A stretch of 64,000 nucleotides of DNA from Pyrinomonadaceae bacterium MAG19_C2-C3 (lineage in GTDB: Bacteria; Acidobacteriota; Blastocatellia; Pyrinomonadales; Pyrinomonadaceae): NCBI GenBank assembly GCA_024330265.1, contig JANDLT010000010.1, positions 1-64,000 on the forward strand, given 5' to 3'. Position 1 is the first letter of the stretch; each line of letters opens with the position of its first letter. Under the pieces are notes generated by a model. That model was given only the letters and a program-made list of their open reading frames with translations, had not been told where the DNA came from and did no database searches. The translations under genes were made by a program, and so were the position numbers. Positions 15,691-25,928 of this stretch are shown piece after piece.

Positions 15691-18600
15691 CTAAAACCTT
15701 TTACGAAAACGAAGCTCAAAATTGAAAGCGTTGTTGCGCGATTGCAATCCGGTCGTCGAGCCTTGTTGATAATTGGCGACAAACGATACTCGGTCGGAGA
15801 CGCGATATTCGAGGGCGATGATTTGGTTTTGCTGTGCCGTCAAATTCGTCGAGTAGGTGATGATTAAATTGCGATTGACGCGCCGCCCGACGGTCAAGCG
15901 CGGCTGCAGTGTCGCGCCGTTTGCTCCCAATCCCGCGCCCGGATTTATCTCGAAACGATTCAAGCCGAACAATCTATCGGTCGCGCGTTGCAACGGAGCG
16001 TTTAAGATTTGGTCGGTCACTAAACTTGTCGCCGTGCCGATGCCGGATTGCGCGAGCGTCGTGTTCTCGTTCGCAAGATCGCCGGTCGTAATCAACGCGA
16101 CTACATCGGATTGCGGCAGCGCGGGGTCAGAGCGCACGGTGGCTTGCAAACGCGGCAGTTCGCCGCTTAATGACACGATGACGCGATAGCCGCGTATCTC
16201 GGCTTCGGCACTGACATTGATAAGCGGGTCGGCGTTGCGTTGCGCCGGAAGTTCGATAATCCCGCGCGTGATTTCGTAACGGTCGTTGCGAAAAACAATC
16301 GTCCCCTGCGTGACGGAGACGCGCCCGGAGATAAGCGGTTCGTCGAGTGTGCCGCCGATGTTGAGGTCGGTCGAGCCAACGATGTCGGCGAGATTATTGC
16401 GAACGACAAGGGCATCGCGTCCCTGCACGCGCAGGTCGAGGACGAGCGTCGAGCCGATGCCCGTACCGCTTCCGTCACCCGTTCCGCCGTCCGCGATTGA
16501 AGCTTCATCACGACGATTGATGAGGTCGGCGATGTCTATGTCTTCCGTGTATTCGGCGCGCCGCAAATTGATGATGCCGGATAAAACTTGCGCTTGCGTA
16601 GAGCCTTGAAACACAAGGTCGGCGTCGGCGGTCGCGCGTATATTTTGCGGCAGAGGCAGCGTCACGTTTTCACCCTGCAAGGCAAGCCTGAACTGCGTCG
16701 GCTGAAATCCTTCGAGCGTCGCGCCGCCCGTGACGGTGAAGCGTCCGCCGCCGAGTCTCCCCGTCAGGCTGTCAATCTGCGCCTGATTTTGCGTTAAGCG
16801 CACCGTGCCGTTGACGTTCGAGGCGACAAGGCGTTGGCTGCCGATGAGAGCCGAGATGCCCGCGTTCTGCAAATTCGCCGTGCCGAAAACGCGCGGGTCG
16901 CTCGCCGTTCCCGTGACGCGCACATCGGCACGCGCGATGCCCGCCAGAAAGACGTTCGGTGACAAGCCGTTTAAGATACGAAGATTGAGGTCGCCGACGA
17001 CGCTCAAGTTCTGGCGTCCGGCGGCGGTCAAAGCGTAAGTTCCGCCGATGACGAGATTGCTGCCCTGCCCCGTAAAGCGCGTGCGCTCGAAGACGATTTC
17101 ATCGCCCGTGAACTGCACGAGCAGAGGGTCTTCGGCGGCGAGTTGAACATCATTAACGGCAAAGGTGAGTTCGGTGAAACGCGCCGCCCCGCGCAGAGCT
17201 AGAGGATTAAAGACGCGCTCGCCTTCCGCGTTCTCCGCGAACAGATTGCCGCTCGCGCGCAACGTTCCGGTCGCACGCCCCGTGACGCGCAAATCGGAAT
17301 TTGCGGGTAAAAAAGCGGCAAAGAGCGGAGTCAAATCCACGCCATTGAGCGTGGTTTCAATCGTCGTCGGAAGATTCTCATCGGCAAGGTTGATGTTCGC
17401 GGTGACGACTTGTGGCGCGCCTAAGATGCCGGTCGTGAAAGTGACATTGAGTTGTTGATTGACGGTGCGCCCCGTCAAATTCAAGACGCCCGCCGGACGC
17501 CCGTTGATGACAATGTTCTCCCCCTGCGCGTCGAAGCTGATGTCGTAAGTGCGCGGGTCGAAAAAGTCCGCGCCCGTCGCCCGCGCCGTCAAGTCAAGTG
17601 TTCCGGCGACGTTCGGCAAACTGCCCGCGCCGCTTCCGGCGAGAGCGGTCAATAAATCAAGCCGTAGGTTCTGACCCGTCAAATTCAAATCGAAGCTGCG
17701 CGAGACGAGATTCAAATCGCCGTTCGCGCTCAAACGTCCAGCTTGAAAACGCGCGTCGAGATTTTCGAGCGTGACGGCTGAACCGTTGAACGTCGCCCGC
17801 GCCGCGATTTCTTCAAACGGTTGTCCGGCGATGACGCCCGGGCTCAAACGCACATCGGCACTCCCGCGCGCCGCACCGGGCAAGCCGCTCACGTCTATGC
17901 GCCCGGAGATGTCGGAACGCAAATCACCGACTTGCGCGCGTGTGCTTTCGGGTAAGAGCGCGATGAGATTGTTGGCACTGAAACGGTCAATCGTCGCGTT
18001 GATGTTGATGCCGTTCGCGGTCGAATCGAGCGGCACGTTCGCGGCGAACTCTATCCCGCCTTCGCCGTCGGCATCAATCAAACGCCCGTCCGTCACATTC
18101 AACATCGAAGGCGTCGCGTTGACCGTCGCGCTTAGACTTCCCAAGTTACGGTTGTTAATCAAGAGCGATGCGAGCGAGACTTGACCCGCGATTGTCGGAG
18201 CGGTTAAGCGTCCGCGAAGTGTGCCGTCGAAATTCAGATTGCCCGCGAGTTGCACGCCGAGCGGTGTCAGCACGTCATTGATTTGCGGGACGAAACCGGA
18301 CGAGGCGAGTATGCGTTGGAGTTCGGCGGCATCGGTCGAGCGGACGGTGAGGTTTAAGTTTGAATCGCTCTCAAGCGAGAAGTTGCCGGAAGCATTGAGC
18401 GTCGTCGCTCCGGCTTGCACGTTCGCCTGTTCGATAGTGAACGCGCCGCGATTGGCGTTGACGGCGACGCGCCCCGTGAGCGGTGTGCGCCCGTTCGTAT
18501 CGCTTCCGGTTTCACCGACTAAATTCGCTTCGAGCCGTCCCGATGCGAGGGCGACGTTCGTGCCGGGAAAGCGAAGGTTGACGCTGCCCGTCGCCTGCGC

Positions 18601-20688
18601 GGTGATAGGAATGACTTGCCCGCCGAAGGCGGCGGCGAACGTTCCGACATCGAGGTTTGAAAAGTCGGCGTTGATGTTTGACGCGCCGCGCGTGGTGGTC
18701 GCAATCACGGCGTCGCCCGTCGCGCTTCCGTTCGCAAGGTTCGCTTGAAAATTGCGAAGCTCAATTTGATTGTTCGTCGCCACGACGCTGCTTCGCGCCG
18801 CACCGAGCGCGAGCGTGCCGAGCGCGCCGCCGCCGAGACTCAAATCCGCCGACGCGCGATAACTTCCCGAAGGTTCAAGCACGAATACGGGATTGGCGAC
18901 ACGCACGTTTTCAATTTGCCCGCTTTGTCCACTGACGTTGAACGCAACCGTTCCGACGTTGGTATCGTTGGCACTCGCTTCGACGCGCCCGCCGCGAATC
19001 GCAAGGCGCGCTCCGGCGATGTTGAGCGTGCCGATGCGCGCACCCGCCGCGTCAATCCTGCCGACGCGAACATTTTGCGCGGTCAAGTTTGTCGCGTCAC
19101 CGTTCGTCACACCTGCGATGCCGGAAGCGGTGACGCCGCCAATGCGCGCTCCCGATGCGACGATGTTTCCCGTGCGCGCGTTGTTGATTGAGAAGCGTGC
19201 CGTCGTGGTTTCTTGATTTAAGTTCGTCGTGACGCGCACGCCCGAAGCGTTGACGCCGCCGATGCGCGCATCGCCCGCCGTGATGTTTTGACCGGAAACG
19301 CGCCCGACGGTGGCAACGAGTTGTGCGTCGCGTTTCTCCGCCATCACGTCGCTTAAAATCAAACCCGCGACGCTGTTCGCCCCGCTTCGTGCCGCCGCCG
19401 CGCGCAATTCGCCTTGCCAGCGAAAATCAGTTCCCGTGCCGCGCAACTGCCCCGCGAGTTGAAGCGCGTTCAAACGAAAATCCCCGGCGGTCAAGACTTC
19501 CGCCACCGCGCGCCCGTTCGCTTCGTAAGCCGCCCCGTCGCCGTTCGCGGTCGCCTGTACGCCCAAACCTTGAAGCCGAACACCTTCGGCGGCAATCGCG
19601 TCGGAAGCGATTGCCGCTTCGACGTTATAGCGCGTGCCTTCGCCCGTGACTGTGCCTTTGAGATTGCCGAAGCCGCGCACCGACGTTCCGGTTTGCAGAA
19701 CTTCTTCCGTCGCTTGCAGGTCAACGACGGATTCAAAATTGAGGCGATAACGAAGATTGCGCCAGTCATCAAGCACGCCCGATAGACGCGATTCGGTGAC
19801 GGGCGAACGCACGATGAGCGAATCAATTTCGGCGCGCGTTTGATTAAGCCGCCCGCGAAGTTCGACATCAATCGGCTCAACCGGACGCCCTTGATATGAA
19901 AGCGTTGAGTCGGAAAAATTCAGCGCGAGGCGGTTCATGCGCGATTCTTCCGGCTGATTTGGGTCTTCCGGTTCGAGTGCGAGACGCACGTTTCTCGCTT
20001 CACCTACCAAATCATAACGCTGGTCGTTATAACGAACGATGGAATCGGAGATGTTGATTTTCGCGGTCGAATAAGAGAACAGTATGCGGCGATTCGGGTC
20101 TGGTTCGGGCAGTGTGATGTTGGCGAAATTCGTGCGCCCTTCCTCATCGAACAGCACGCTCACGTCGAGTCCTTCAATCTCCAATGCTTCAAGGTCAACA
20201 TTGCGCCGAAGGTTGAGAGCGAATAAATCTTCAACGCGAATCGTGGCGACGAGGCGGCGAATGCTGCCGAGTTTCGCCCCCGTCGTGTTGTCATAAAGCA
20301 CGAGGTTACGAAACTCTGCGGTGCGCGCTCCGAGTTGTGTTTCAAAACCTTCGACTTCGGCGCGTATGTTGTACTGGTCGAAGGTGGCGATGATCTGATT
20401 TTTGATGATGTCGTCAACGCGCCCGCTACGGTAAAAAAACACGACGGCGAGAACGACGATGAGCAACAACACGGCGACCCCACCAACCGCAATCGCGGCA
20501 TTGCGCGCATTTAGAAAACGACGGCGACGCACAGAGGGCGCGGCGGCAGGCGTGGCGGAAACGGACGTATCATCGGATACATCCGGCGGCGCGCCGTTCG
20601 GCACATCTGTCGGCGCATCGTTTGATTCCGGCGGCGCGGCAAGGGAAGGTTGTTCGTCGCCCGCTTGGTTTTGGTCGTCAACCGGCAT
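15691..20688 (-). CDS. tamB: TamB-like translocation/assembly module protein (DUF490 family)
   Basis: This very large (1665-residue) AsmA/TamB-type protein has an acidic cytoplasmic N-terminus (about 1-53), one membrane anchor (about 63-87), and more than 1400 residues of periplasmic beta-strand repeats rich in N, G, T and A. That composition fits the long hydrophobic groove now proposed to carry phospholipids between membranes. The final 350 residues carry the TamB C-terminal domain, including EITRGIIELPAQRNADPLINVSA and SDVVALITTGD, and end in the barrel-like FNFELRFRKRF. It stops five bases before the omp85 start, so the two are an operon, as tamA-tamB are in Proteobacteria but in reverse order. 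The start lacks a clear ribosome site. Confidence 0.92.
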   Translation of the reverse strand: MPVDDQNQAGDEQPSLAAPPESNDAPTDVPNGAPPDVSDDTSVSATPAAAPSVRRRRFLNARNAAIAVGGVAVLLLIVVLAVVFFYRSGRVDDIIKNQIIATFDQYNIRAEVEGFETQLGARTAEFRNLVLYDNTTGAKLGSIRRLVATIRVEDLFALNLRRNVDLEALEIEGLDVSVLFDEEGRTNFANITLPEPDPNRRILFSYSTAKINISDSIVRYNDQRYDLVGEARNVRLALEPEDPNQPEESRMNRLALNFSDSTLSYQGRPVEPIDVELRGRLNQTRAEIDSLIVRSPVTESRLSGVLDDWRNLRYRLNFESVVDLQATEEVLQTGTSVRGFGNLKGTVTGEGTRYNVEAAIASDAIAAEGVRLQGLGVQATANGDGAAYEANGRAVAEVLTAGDFRLNALQLAGQLRGTGTDFRWQGELRAAAARSGANSVAGLILSDVMAEKRDAQLVATVGRVSGQNITAGDARIGGVNASGVRVTTNLNQETTTARFSINNARTGNIVASGARIGGVTASGIAGVTNGDATNLTAQNVRVGRIDAAGARIGTLNIAGARLAIRGGRVEASANDTNVGTVAFNVSGQSGQIENVRVANPVFVLEPSGSYRASADLSLGGGALGTLALGAARSSVVATNNQIELRNFQANLANGSATGDAVIATTTRGASNINADFSNLDVGTFAAAFGGQVIPITAQATGSVNLRFPGTNVALASGRLEANLVGETGSDTNGRTPLTGRVAVNANRGAFTIEQANVQAGATTLNASGNFSLESDSNLNLTVRSTDAAELQRILASSGFVPQINDVLTPLGVQLAGNLNFDGTLRGRLTAPTIAGQVSLASLLINNRNLGSLSATVNATPSMLNVTDGRLIDADGEGGIEFAANVPLDSTANGININATIDRFSANNLIALLPESTRAQVGDLRSDISGRIDVSGLPGAARGSADVRLSPGVIAGQPFEEIAARATFNGSAVTLENLDARFQAGRLSANGDLNLVSRSFDLNLTGQNLRLDLLTALAGSGAGSLPNVAGTLDLTARATGADFFDPRTYDISFDAQGENIVINGRPAGVLNLTGRTVNQQLNVTFTTGILGAPQVVTANINLADENLPTTIETTLNGVDLTPLFAAFLPANSDLRVTGRATGTLRASGNLFAENAEGERVFNPLALRGAARFTELTFAVNDVQLAAEDPLLVQFTGDEIVFERTRFTGQGSNLVIGGTYALTAAGRQNLSVVGDLNLRILNGLSPNVFLAGIARADVRVTGTASDPRVFGTANLQNAGISALIGSQRLVASNVNGTVRLTQNQAQIDSLTGRLGGGRFTVTGGATLEGFQPTQFRLALQGENVTLPLPQNIRATADADLVFQGSTQAQVLSGIINLRRAEYTEDIDIADLINRRDEASIADGGTGDGSGTGIGSTLVLDLRVQGRDALVVRNNLADIVGSTDLNIGGTLDEPLISGRVSVTQGTIVFRNDRYEITRGIIELPAQRNADPLINVSAEAEIRGYRVIVSLSGELPRLQATVRSDPALPQSDVVALITTGDLANENTTLAQSGIGTATSLVTDQILNAPLQRATDRLFGLNRFEINPGAGLGANGATLQPRLTVGRRVNRNLIITYSTNLTAQQNQIIALEYRVSDRVSFVANYQQGSTTGLQSRNNAFNFELRFRKRF

Positions 20689-20875
20689 TTACTTTTGAAA
20701 CACAATCTGGCGCGAGCCTTAATTAAGGTAAAGCCCGGCGACCGCGCTTGATGAATTTGCGATGTTTGTGGTTAGGGGAAAGTCGGAAAAAGTTTTACTT
20801 GAGTGACACGCGAGAAGCAAGCCGTAAGCCACGGGTTAAGAACAGTTCATAAAAGCCGTCTCAAAATGATTTTCT

Positions 20876-20922
20876 TCTCTGCGTGTCTCTGCGTCCGTCT
20901 CTCTGCGGTTCTCTGCGTCAAC
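20876..20922. repeat. Short tandem repeat (TCTCTGCG type)
   Basis: TCTCTGCG recurs four times with 2-6 base spacers between tamB and the RibBA-type gene. The remaining 20689-20976 stretch shows no gene; part of it must hold the tamB promoter, which I could not locate with confidence. Confidence 0.6.
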
Positions 20923-20976
20923 ATAACTCTTAATACAGATTGACCGTAGAGTTTTCAATTACTCAAAAACCCTTCT

Positions 20977-22179
20977 TCAAAAGCCCGTCGGCAACGCCGC
21001 AGCATCTTCCGTCGTGTCTGTATCATCTTTCACCAAAGCACCGAACGTGTCGCTGACCGGAAGATGCCCGACGATTTCCAAATCGAAGCCTTCGATGGCG
21101 GGTGTGCGCGGCGGGTGATTTGTCAAAAGCATGATGCGCCTTAATCCCAGATCGTGAAGAATCTGCGCCCCGACACCGTAAGGACGATTTACGCCCTGCC
21201 CCGTTTCAAGTTTCGCCTCTTCAAAACTAACCCCGCGCTCTTGCATCACGGCGTAAGTTCGCAATTGATGAATCAAGTCCAAACCGTGTTCGCGTTGCTT
21301 GAGATACAAAACCACGCCGCGCCCCGCCGCGTTGATGCGCTCTAGCGCGCTCTGTAATTGCAACCCCGTATCTTCGACGCGCGAGCCGAACACGTCGCCC
21401 GGAATGTTCTCGGTATGGATGCGAACGAGGACGGCATCGGTTGTCGCCTTCACGTCGCCCATCACCATGGCAAGATGAACTTCGCCGTTGATAACATTTT
21501 CGTAAGCAATCGCCCGGAAGCGTCCGTAAATCGTCGGCAAGTCGGTTTCAACCACCGGGCGCACCAGTGTCTCTTTGTGCATACGATAGCGCACGAGGTC
21601 GGCGACGGAGACGATTTTCAAATCGTGTTCACGCGCAAAAGTCACGAGTTCCGGCAAGCGCGCCATCGTGCCGTCGTCGTTCATCACTTCGCAGATCACT
21701 CCGGCGGGTTGAAGTCCCGCGATGCGCGCAAGGTCAACGACGGCTTCCGTTTGACCGGGACGCATCAAGACGCCGCCTTTTCGCGCACGAAGCGGAAAGA
21801 CGTGACCGGGACGCGCGAGGTCAGACGGTTTAGTGCGCGGGTCAACGGCGGTGCGAATCGTATGCGCGCGGTCGGCGGCGGAGATGCCGGTCGTGACACC
21901 CTTGCGGGCTTCGATTGAGACGGTGAACGCCGTGCCGAAACTCGATGTGTTATCCACGACCTGCATCGTCAAATGAAGTTCGTCGCATCGTTCTTCGGTC
22001 AAGGGCATACAGATAAGCCCGCGCCCGTGCGTCGCCATGAAGTTGATTATCTCCGGCGTCACGAGTTCGGCGGCACACGCGAGGTCGCCTTCATTCTCGC
22101 GGTCTTCATCATCAACAATGATGCACATTCGTCCGGCGCGTAAATCTTCGATAGCTTCTTCAATCGTCGCTAGTGACAT
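20977..22179 (-). CDS. 3,4-dihydroxy-2-butanone-4-phosphate synthase with degenerate GTP cyclohydrolase II domain (RibBX-like)
   Basis: The N-terminal half (about 1-205) is a complete DHBP synthase: [33 protein letters not shown] and [10 protein letters not shown] are intact, so it should make the four-carbon precursor of riboflavin. The C-terminal half looks like RibA, but the zinc-binding pattern SEC...RCDCG is replaced by TEN...VEDTG (all three cysteines lost), and QEGRGIGL is replaced by [12 protein letters not shown] cyclohydrolase II activity is therefore unlikely. This matches the RibBX arrangement described in Proteobacteria. Start: ATG at 22179 fits the family; an ATG at 22254 overlapping the ribE stop (ATGA) would add 25 unconserved residues. 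It follows ribE in an operon. Confidence 0.92.
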   Translation of the reverse strand: MSLATIEEAIEDLRAGRMCIIVDDEDRENEGDLACAAELVTPEIINFMATHGRGLICMPLTEERCDELHLTMQVVDNTSSFGTAFTVSIEARKGVTTGISAADRAHTIRTAVDPRTKPSDLARPGHVFPLRARKGGVLMRPGQTEAVVDLARIAGLQPAGVICEVMNDDGTMARLPELVTFAREHDLKIVSVADLVRYRMHKETLVRPVVETDLPTIYGRFRAIAYENVINGEVHLAMVMGDVKATTDAVLVRIHTENIPGDVFGSRVEDTGLQLQSALERINAAGRGVVLYLKQREHGLDLIHQLRTYAVMQERGVSFEEAKLETGQGVNRPYGVGAQILHDLGLRRIMLLTNHPPRTPAIEGFDLEIVGHLPVSDTFGALVKDDTDTTEDAAALPTGF

Positions 22180-22250
22180 GGCTTTTCCGTTTCTTAATTC
22201 AGGACTTCTGACTCGATGTGCATGGTAACTGAAAGCGGGGTCGGGACGTA

Positions 22251-22892
22251 TCATTCGTAGCCGAAACCCGCCAATTTTTCCATCGTCAAACCGTCGCCGT
22301 CCGTGCGCGTCTGCATCATACGCTCGACGTATTTTGCGATAACGTCAACTTCCAGATTCACCTTATCGCCCGCGCGCAAACGCGACAGGTTCGTCATCGC
22401 CCACGTCTTCGGAATCACGGCGATAGCGAAATCTTTGTCCGTCAATTCCGCAATCGTGAGGCTGATTCCCTCGACGCTAATCGAACCTTTGAAGACGAGA
22501 TAGCGCGTCAAGTCTTTTGGGTATGCGACGCGGATTGTCCACGAACCGCCATTGTCTTCGGCACTCAAAAACATACCGCGCCCGTCAACATGACCCTGCA
22601 CGATATGCCCGCCGAGCCGTGTGCTTGGCGTCACGGCACGCTCTAAATTAACGACCGAACCAACACGCAAATCGCCGAGCGTCGAACGCTGCAAAGTCTC
22701 CGCCGAGCCGTCCGCCTGAAACGAATCGGCGGTTATATCCAACGCCGTCAAACACACGCCATTGACCGCGATTGAATCCCCTTCACGGCTATCTCGCGTC
22801 ACCGTGCAGGCTTCAACCTCAACGCGCACACCATGCCCGCGCGCTTCAAGCCGTCGTATTATCCCTAGTTCTTCAATGATGCCGGTGAACAT
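22251..22892 (-). CDS. ribE: Riboflavin synthase, alpha chain
   Basis: This enzyme dismutates two 6,7-dimethyl-8-ribityllumazine molecules to riboflavin. It is 213 residues long, with two homologous lumazine-binding halves: [12 protein letters not shown] with NGVCLTA in the first, and [11 protein letters not shown] with [13 protein letters not shown] in the second. The invariant N-terminal MFTGI fixes the start. It lies 3 bases after the cmk stop and its stop overlaps the most upstream possible start of the RibBA-type gene, so cmk-ribE-ribB form one unit. I saw no FMN riboswitch upstream, which is expected inside an operon. Confidence 0.95.
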   Translation of the reverse strand: MFTGIIEELGIIRRLEARGHGVRVEVEACTVTRDSREGDSIAVNGVCLTALDITADSFQADGSAETLQRSTLGDLRVGSVVNLERAVTPSTRLGGHIVQGHVDGRGMFLSAEDNGGSWTIRVAYPKDLTRYLVFKGSISVEGISLTIAELTDKDFAIAVIPKTWAMTNLSRLRAGDKVNLEVDVIAKYVERMMQTRTDGDGLTMEKLAGFGYE

Positions 22893-22894
22893 AG

Positions 22895-23620
22895 TTAAAT
22901 CGAATTTTCGCTTTGCCGTTCATGCATAACAGCAATCATTTTATCCAATACTTCGTCAATCGTCGCTTCGGTCGAATCAAGCACGACGGCATCGTCGGCA
23001 ATCCTTAAAGGCGAATCGTCGCGGTTGGCGTCGCGTTCGTCGCGCATGTTGATGTCGCGCAACACGTCTTCAAAGTTGGTGTTTGCGCCGCGATGCGTGT
23101 CTTGCTCGAAGCGGCGTTCGGCGCGCTGTTCGGGGGTCGCGGTCAGGAAAAACTTCGCGTCCGCGTCGGGGAAAACAACCGTGCCGATGTCGCGCCCGTC
23201 GAGGACGACGCCGCCGGAGCGTGCCAGTTCGCGTTGGCGCGCCACCATGTCGCGGCGCACCTGTGAGTTGGTCGAGATGACAGACGCGGCGTGTCCGACT
23301 TGTTCGGTGCGAATCTCGCGGGTTACATCGCGCCCGTCAAGTTTGACTTGCAGGGCTTCGGGGTCGCCTTCAAGTTCGATGTGCGCCGCGTGGCAAATTT
23401 CCGCAACGCACGTTTCATCTTGCAGACTCGCATTCGATTCGATGACGCGCAGGGCGGCGGCGCGATACATCGCTCCGGTATCGAGATAGAGCAAACCCAT
23501 ACGACGCGCGAGAAGGCGTCCGATGGTTGACTTGCCCGCGCCGGAAGGTCCGTCAATGGCGATGATGAGGCGGCGCGCGGTATTGGCAGCGGCGTGGGCG
23601 GTGGGTTCGAGTGATGACAT
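22895..23620 (-). CDS. cmk: Cytidylate kinase
   Basis: Cmk phosphorylates CMP and dCMP to the diphosphates with ATP. The P-loop GPSGAGKST is at about residues 23-31, followed by YLDTGAMYRA (CMP binding) and the GRDIGTVVFPDADAKFFLTA segment, all typical of the family. The C-terminal lid holds RRFEQD and the conserved R/D-rich helix MRDERDANRDDSPL. The ATG at 23620 gives about 241 residues; a TTG four codons earlier is possible. It is the first member of a short cmk-ribE-ribB run. The upstream threonine aldolase ends 40 bases away, so it may belong to the same transcript. Confidence 0.95.
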   Translation of the reverse strand: MSSLEPTAHAAANTARRLIIAIDGPSGAGKSTIGRLLARRMGLLYLDTGAMYRAAALRVIESNASLQDETCVAEICHAAHIELEGDPEALQVKLDGRDVTREIRTEQVGHAASVISTNSQVRRDMVARQRELARSGGVVLDGRDIGTVVFPDADAKFFLTATPEQRAERRFEQDTHRGANTNFEDVLRDINMRDERDANRDDSPLRIADDAVVLDSTEATIDEVLDKMIAVMHERQSENSI

Positions 23621-23659
23621 CGTTTCCGGCAATGATGATTGTAGTCCGTTGGCTGAATT

Positions 23660-24718
23660 TTATCCGTTGAGGGCGGCGTGCGAGCTTTCCCTGACGACTC
23701 CGCGAAGGGCGACGAGGGCGCGGTCAACGTCGGCGCGGCTGATGTCGTAGTGTGTGACCATGCGAATCGCGTTGCCGAAGCCGCTTGCCAGTACGCCTTG
23801 ATGTTTTAAGTGGGCGCAGATTTCATTAGCTTCGATTCCGGTGTGTGTGACATCGAAAATCACGATGTTGGTTTGCACGCGCGTCGGGTCAATCTCACAA
23901 CCGCGTGTCTCCGCGATGCCTTCGGCGAGTCGTTTGGCGTGCGCGTGGTCGTGGTGTAAAAGCTTTGGCGATTCTTCTAAGGCGATTAACCCTGCCGCCG
24001 CGAGAACGCCGACTTGACGCATCCCGCCGCCCAAAAGTTTTCTCCACCGTCGCGCTTCTTCGATAAAGTTTTTATCGCCCAATAACATCGAACCAACGGG
24101 CGCGCCCAAGCCTTTCGACAAACAGAACATCAGCGAATCAACCGATGCGCTCAAGTCCGCCACCGTTTCATTAAGTGCAATCGCGGCGTTGAATATCCGC
24201 GCTCCGTCAAGGTGAACCGGCAAGTTGATGTCATGCGCCTGACGACAAATCTCGTCGGTTCTCTCTTTCGTCATAAGCGTGCCGCCCGCGAGATTGTGCG
24301 AGTTCTCCAGCGCGATTAACGAAGTCGGTGCGACATAGTAAGCGGCGTTCGTGTGCAAGCCCGTCTGAATCGCAGCCCAATCTAAAATCCCGTCCGCGTC
24401 AGGGCTTTTCACGGGTCGCGCCAGTGTGCCGCTAATCGCGCTCATCGCCGCCATCTCGTAGTTGTAAATGTGACCGCGTTCTTCGATGACGACTTCGCTG
24501 CCCGGCTTGGTGTGAAGCTTGACTGCGACTTGATTGCACATCGAACCCGTCGGCATAAACAGCGCGGCTTCACGATTAAAAACTTCGGCGGCGCGTTCTT
24601 GCAAACGATTCACCGTCGGGTCTTCCATATACACATCATCGCCGACTTCGGCTTCCGCCATCGCGCGCCGCATCGCGGGAGTCGGTCTTGTCACCGTATC
24701 GCTTCGTAAGTCAATCAT
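23660..24718 (-). CDS. ltaE: Low-specificity L-threonine aldolase
   Basis: This PLP enzyme cleaves L-threonine and L-allo-threonine to glycine and acetaldehyde. [20 protein letters not shown] and [16 protein letters not shown] at the N-terminus are signature segments. K202 in [13 protein letters not shown] is the PLP-binding lysine, and LDGARIFNA carries the aspartate that contacts the pyridine nitrogen. The length of 352 residues is normal. The start is the conserved [11 protein letters not shown]. Heptamer repeats of AGGAGTC type separate it from hemW upstream. Confidence 0.94.
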   Translation of the reverse strand: MIDLRSDTVTRPTPAMRRAMAEAEVGDDVYMEDPTVNRLQERAAEVFNREAALFMPTGSMCNQVAVKLHTKPGSEVVIEERGHIYNYEMAAMSAISGTLARPVKSPDADGILDWAAIQTGLHTNAAYYVAPTSLIALENSHNLAGGTLMTKERTDEICRQAHDINLPVHLDGARIFNAAIALNETVADLSASVDSLMFCLSKGLGAPVGSMLLGDKNFIEEARRWRKLLGGGMRQVGVLAAAGLIALEESPKLLHHDHAHAKRLAEGIAETRGCEIDPTRVQTNIVIFDVTHTGIEANEICAHLKHQGVLASGFGNAIRMVTHYDISRADVDRALVALRGVVRESSHAALNG

Positions 24719-24731
24719 AAAATCAGAATAC

Positions 24732-24759
24732 AGGAGTCAGGAGTCAGGAGTCAGAATCA
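24732..24759 (+). repeat. Heptamer tandem repeat (AGGAGTC type)
   Basis: AGGAGTC is present three times with a fourth degenerate unit. It overlaps the hemW stop codon and ends just before the ltaE start on the minus strand. The same unit recurs at 53697-53788. Confidence 0.8.
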
Positions 24760-25908
24760 ATATACTAACGATGCGAAAACTTCGTTTGACAATAAAGCCC
24801 CCACGCTTGTTAGCTTTAATCTTTCGTCGCTGATTTCGATTAAACCCGCTTCCGTCAGCCGCGCTAAATCATCCGCGTGCGTGTCGCGCAAATCATTTGT
24901 AAAGCACGATTGATAGTCGCGCCAAGTGATGCCGCGCATCAATCTCAACCCCAAGAAAATGCGTTCATCGCGTAAGTTTTCATCGCTTAGATTCGTCACT
25001 TCATCAAGCGCGCTCTCACCGTTTTCCATCACCTCGATGTAACGCAAAACTTCGCGTGTGTTTGCCCAGCGATGATATTTGCCGTCGAACGAATGAGCCG
25101 CGCAACCGAAGCCGTACACGGGCGCGCCCGTCCAGTATTTCGAGTTGTGGCGCGACTGAAATTCCGGCAGACAGAAGTTTGAAATCTCGTAATGCTCGTA
25201 ACCCGCCCGTGTCATCTCATCAACCAAAGAGCGATACATCGCGGCGGTCGTGTCTTCATCGGGCAGGGTGAATCTGTGTTGTTGAAGCTGCGCGGCGAGC
25301 GGCGTCGCGGGGTGAACTTCGAGCAGATAAAGCGAAAGATGTTCGGGCTTGAGGGCGAGTGCCTGACGCAGATTGCTTTGCCAATCTTCCAGAGTTTGAG
25401 CGGGCAATCCGGCGATTAAATCGAAGTTGATGTTGGCAAATCCCGCCTCGCGTAAAACATCGAACGTCCGCGTTATCTCGCACGCATCATGCGCTCTGCC
25501 AAGTTGTTTCAAGTGCGCGTCATTAAAAGTTTGCGCTCCGAAACTCGCGCGTGTGATGCCTGTGTCAACAAAAGCTTTGGCTTTGTTTATATCAACTGTA
25601 CCGGGATTTATTTCAAGCGTTATTTCGCTTTTCGCGTCAACCTCGAACTTGCGTTTGAGCGCGTTCAAGACTTCCGCGATTTGATTCGCGCCAAGCAGAC
25701 TCGGAGTCCCGCCGCCAAAGTAAATCGTATCAACGGGGCTTAAATTTTCGATGAAAGATTGATGTCGGGGAAACTCATCAATCTCTCGCACCAACGCCGC
25801 GACATAACGCGCGGCGCGCTTCTCATCAAACGCACCCGTCGCAAAATCGCAGTACGAACAACGCGAACGGCAGAACGGTATGTGAATGTATATACCGGCT
25901 TGGGTCAT
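24757..25908 (-). CDS. hemW: Radical SAM HemW-like protein (coproporphyrinogen III oxidase-like)
   Basis: HemW binds haem and a 4Fe-4S cluster and is thought to act as a haem chaperone; it is related to HemN but usually lacks coproporphyrinogen oxidase activity. The radical-SAM motif CRSRCSYC supplies C13, C17 and C20 right at the N-terminus, with no further N-terminal cysteine extension of the HemN type. YFGGGTPSLL, FGAQTFND and INFDLIAGLPAQT are typical of the family. ATG at 25908 is preferred over a TTG four codons upstream. The stop overlaps a heptamer repeat. Two unknown genes lie immediately upstream on the same strand. Confidence 0.9.
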   Translation of the reverse strand: MTQAGIYIHIPFCRSRCSYCDFATGAFDEKRAARYVAALVREIDEFPRHQSFIENLSPVDTIYFGGGTPSLLGANQIAEVLNALKRKFEVDAKSEITLEINPGTVDINKAKAFVDTGITRASFGAQTFNDAHLKQLGRAHDACEITRTFDVLREAGFANINFDLIAGLPAQTLEDWQSNLRQALALKPEHLSLYLLEVHPATPLAAQLQQHRFTLPDEDTTAAMYRSLVDEMTRAGYEHYEISNFCLPEFQSRHNSKYWTGAPVYGFGCAAHSFDGKYHRWANTREVLRYIEVMENGESALDEVTNLSDENLRDERIFLGLRLMRGITWRDYQSCFTNDLRDTHADDLARLTEAGLIEISDERLKLTSVGALLSNEVFASLVY

Positions 25909-25928
25909 CGTATCGCTCAAACTGTTTC

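Noticed and set aside
22893-23660. FMN riboswitch for the riboflavin genes
   Set aside because: ribE follows cmk by two bases inside an operon, leaving no leader; no RFN element is seen upstream of cmk.
24757-25908. True oxygen-independent coproporphyrinogen oxidase HemN
   Set aside because: The cluster motif lies at the extreme N-terminus and the protein is short, as in HemW.
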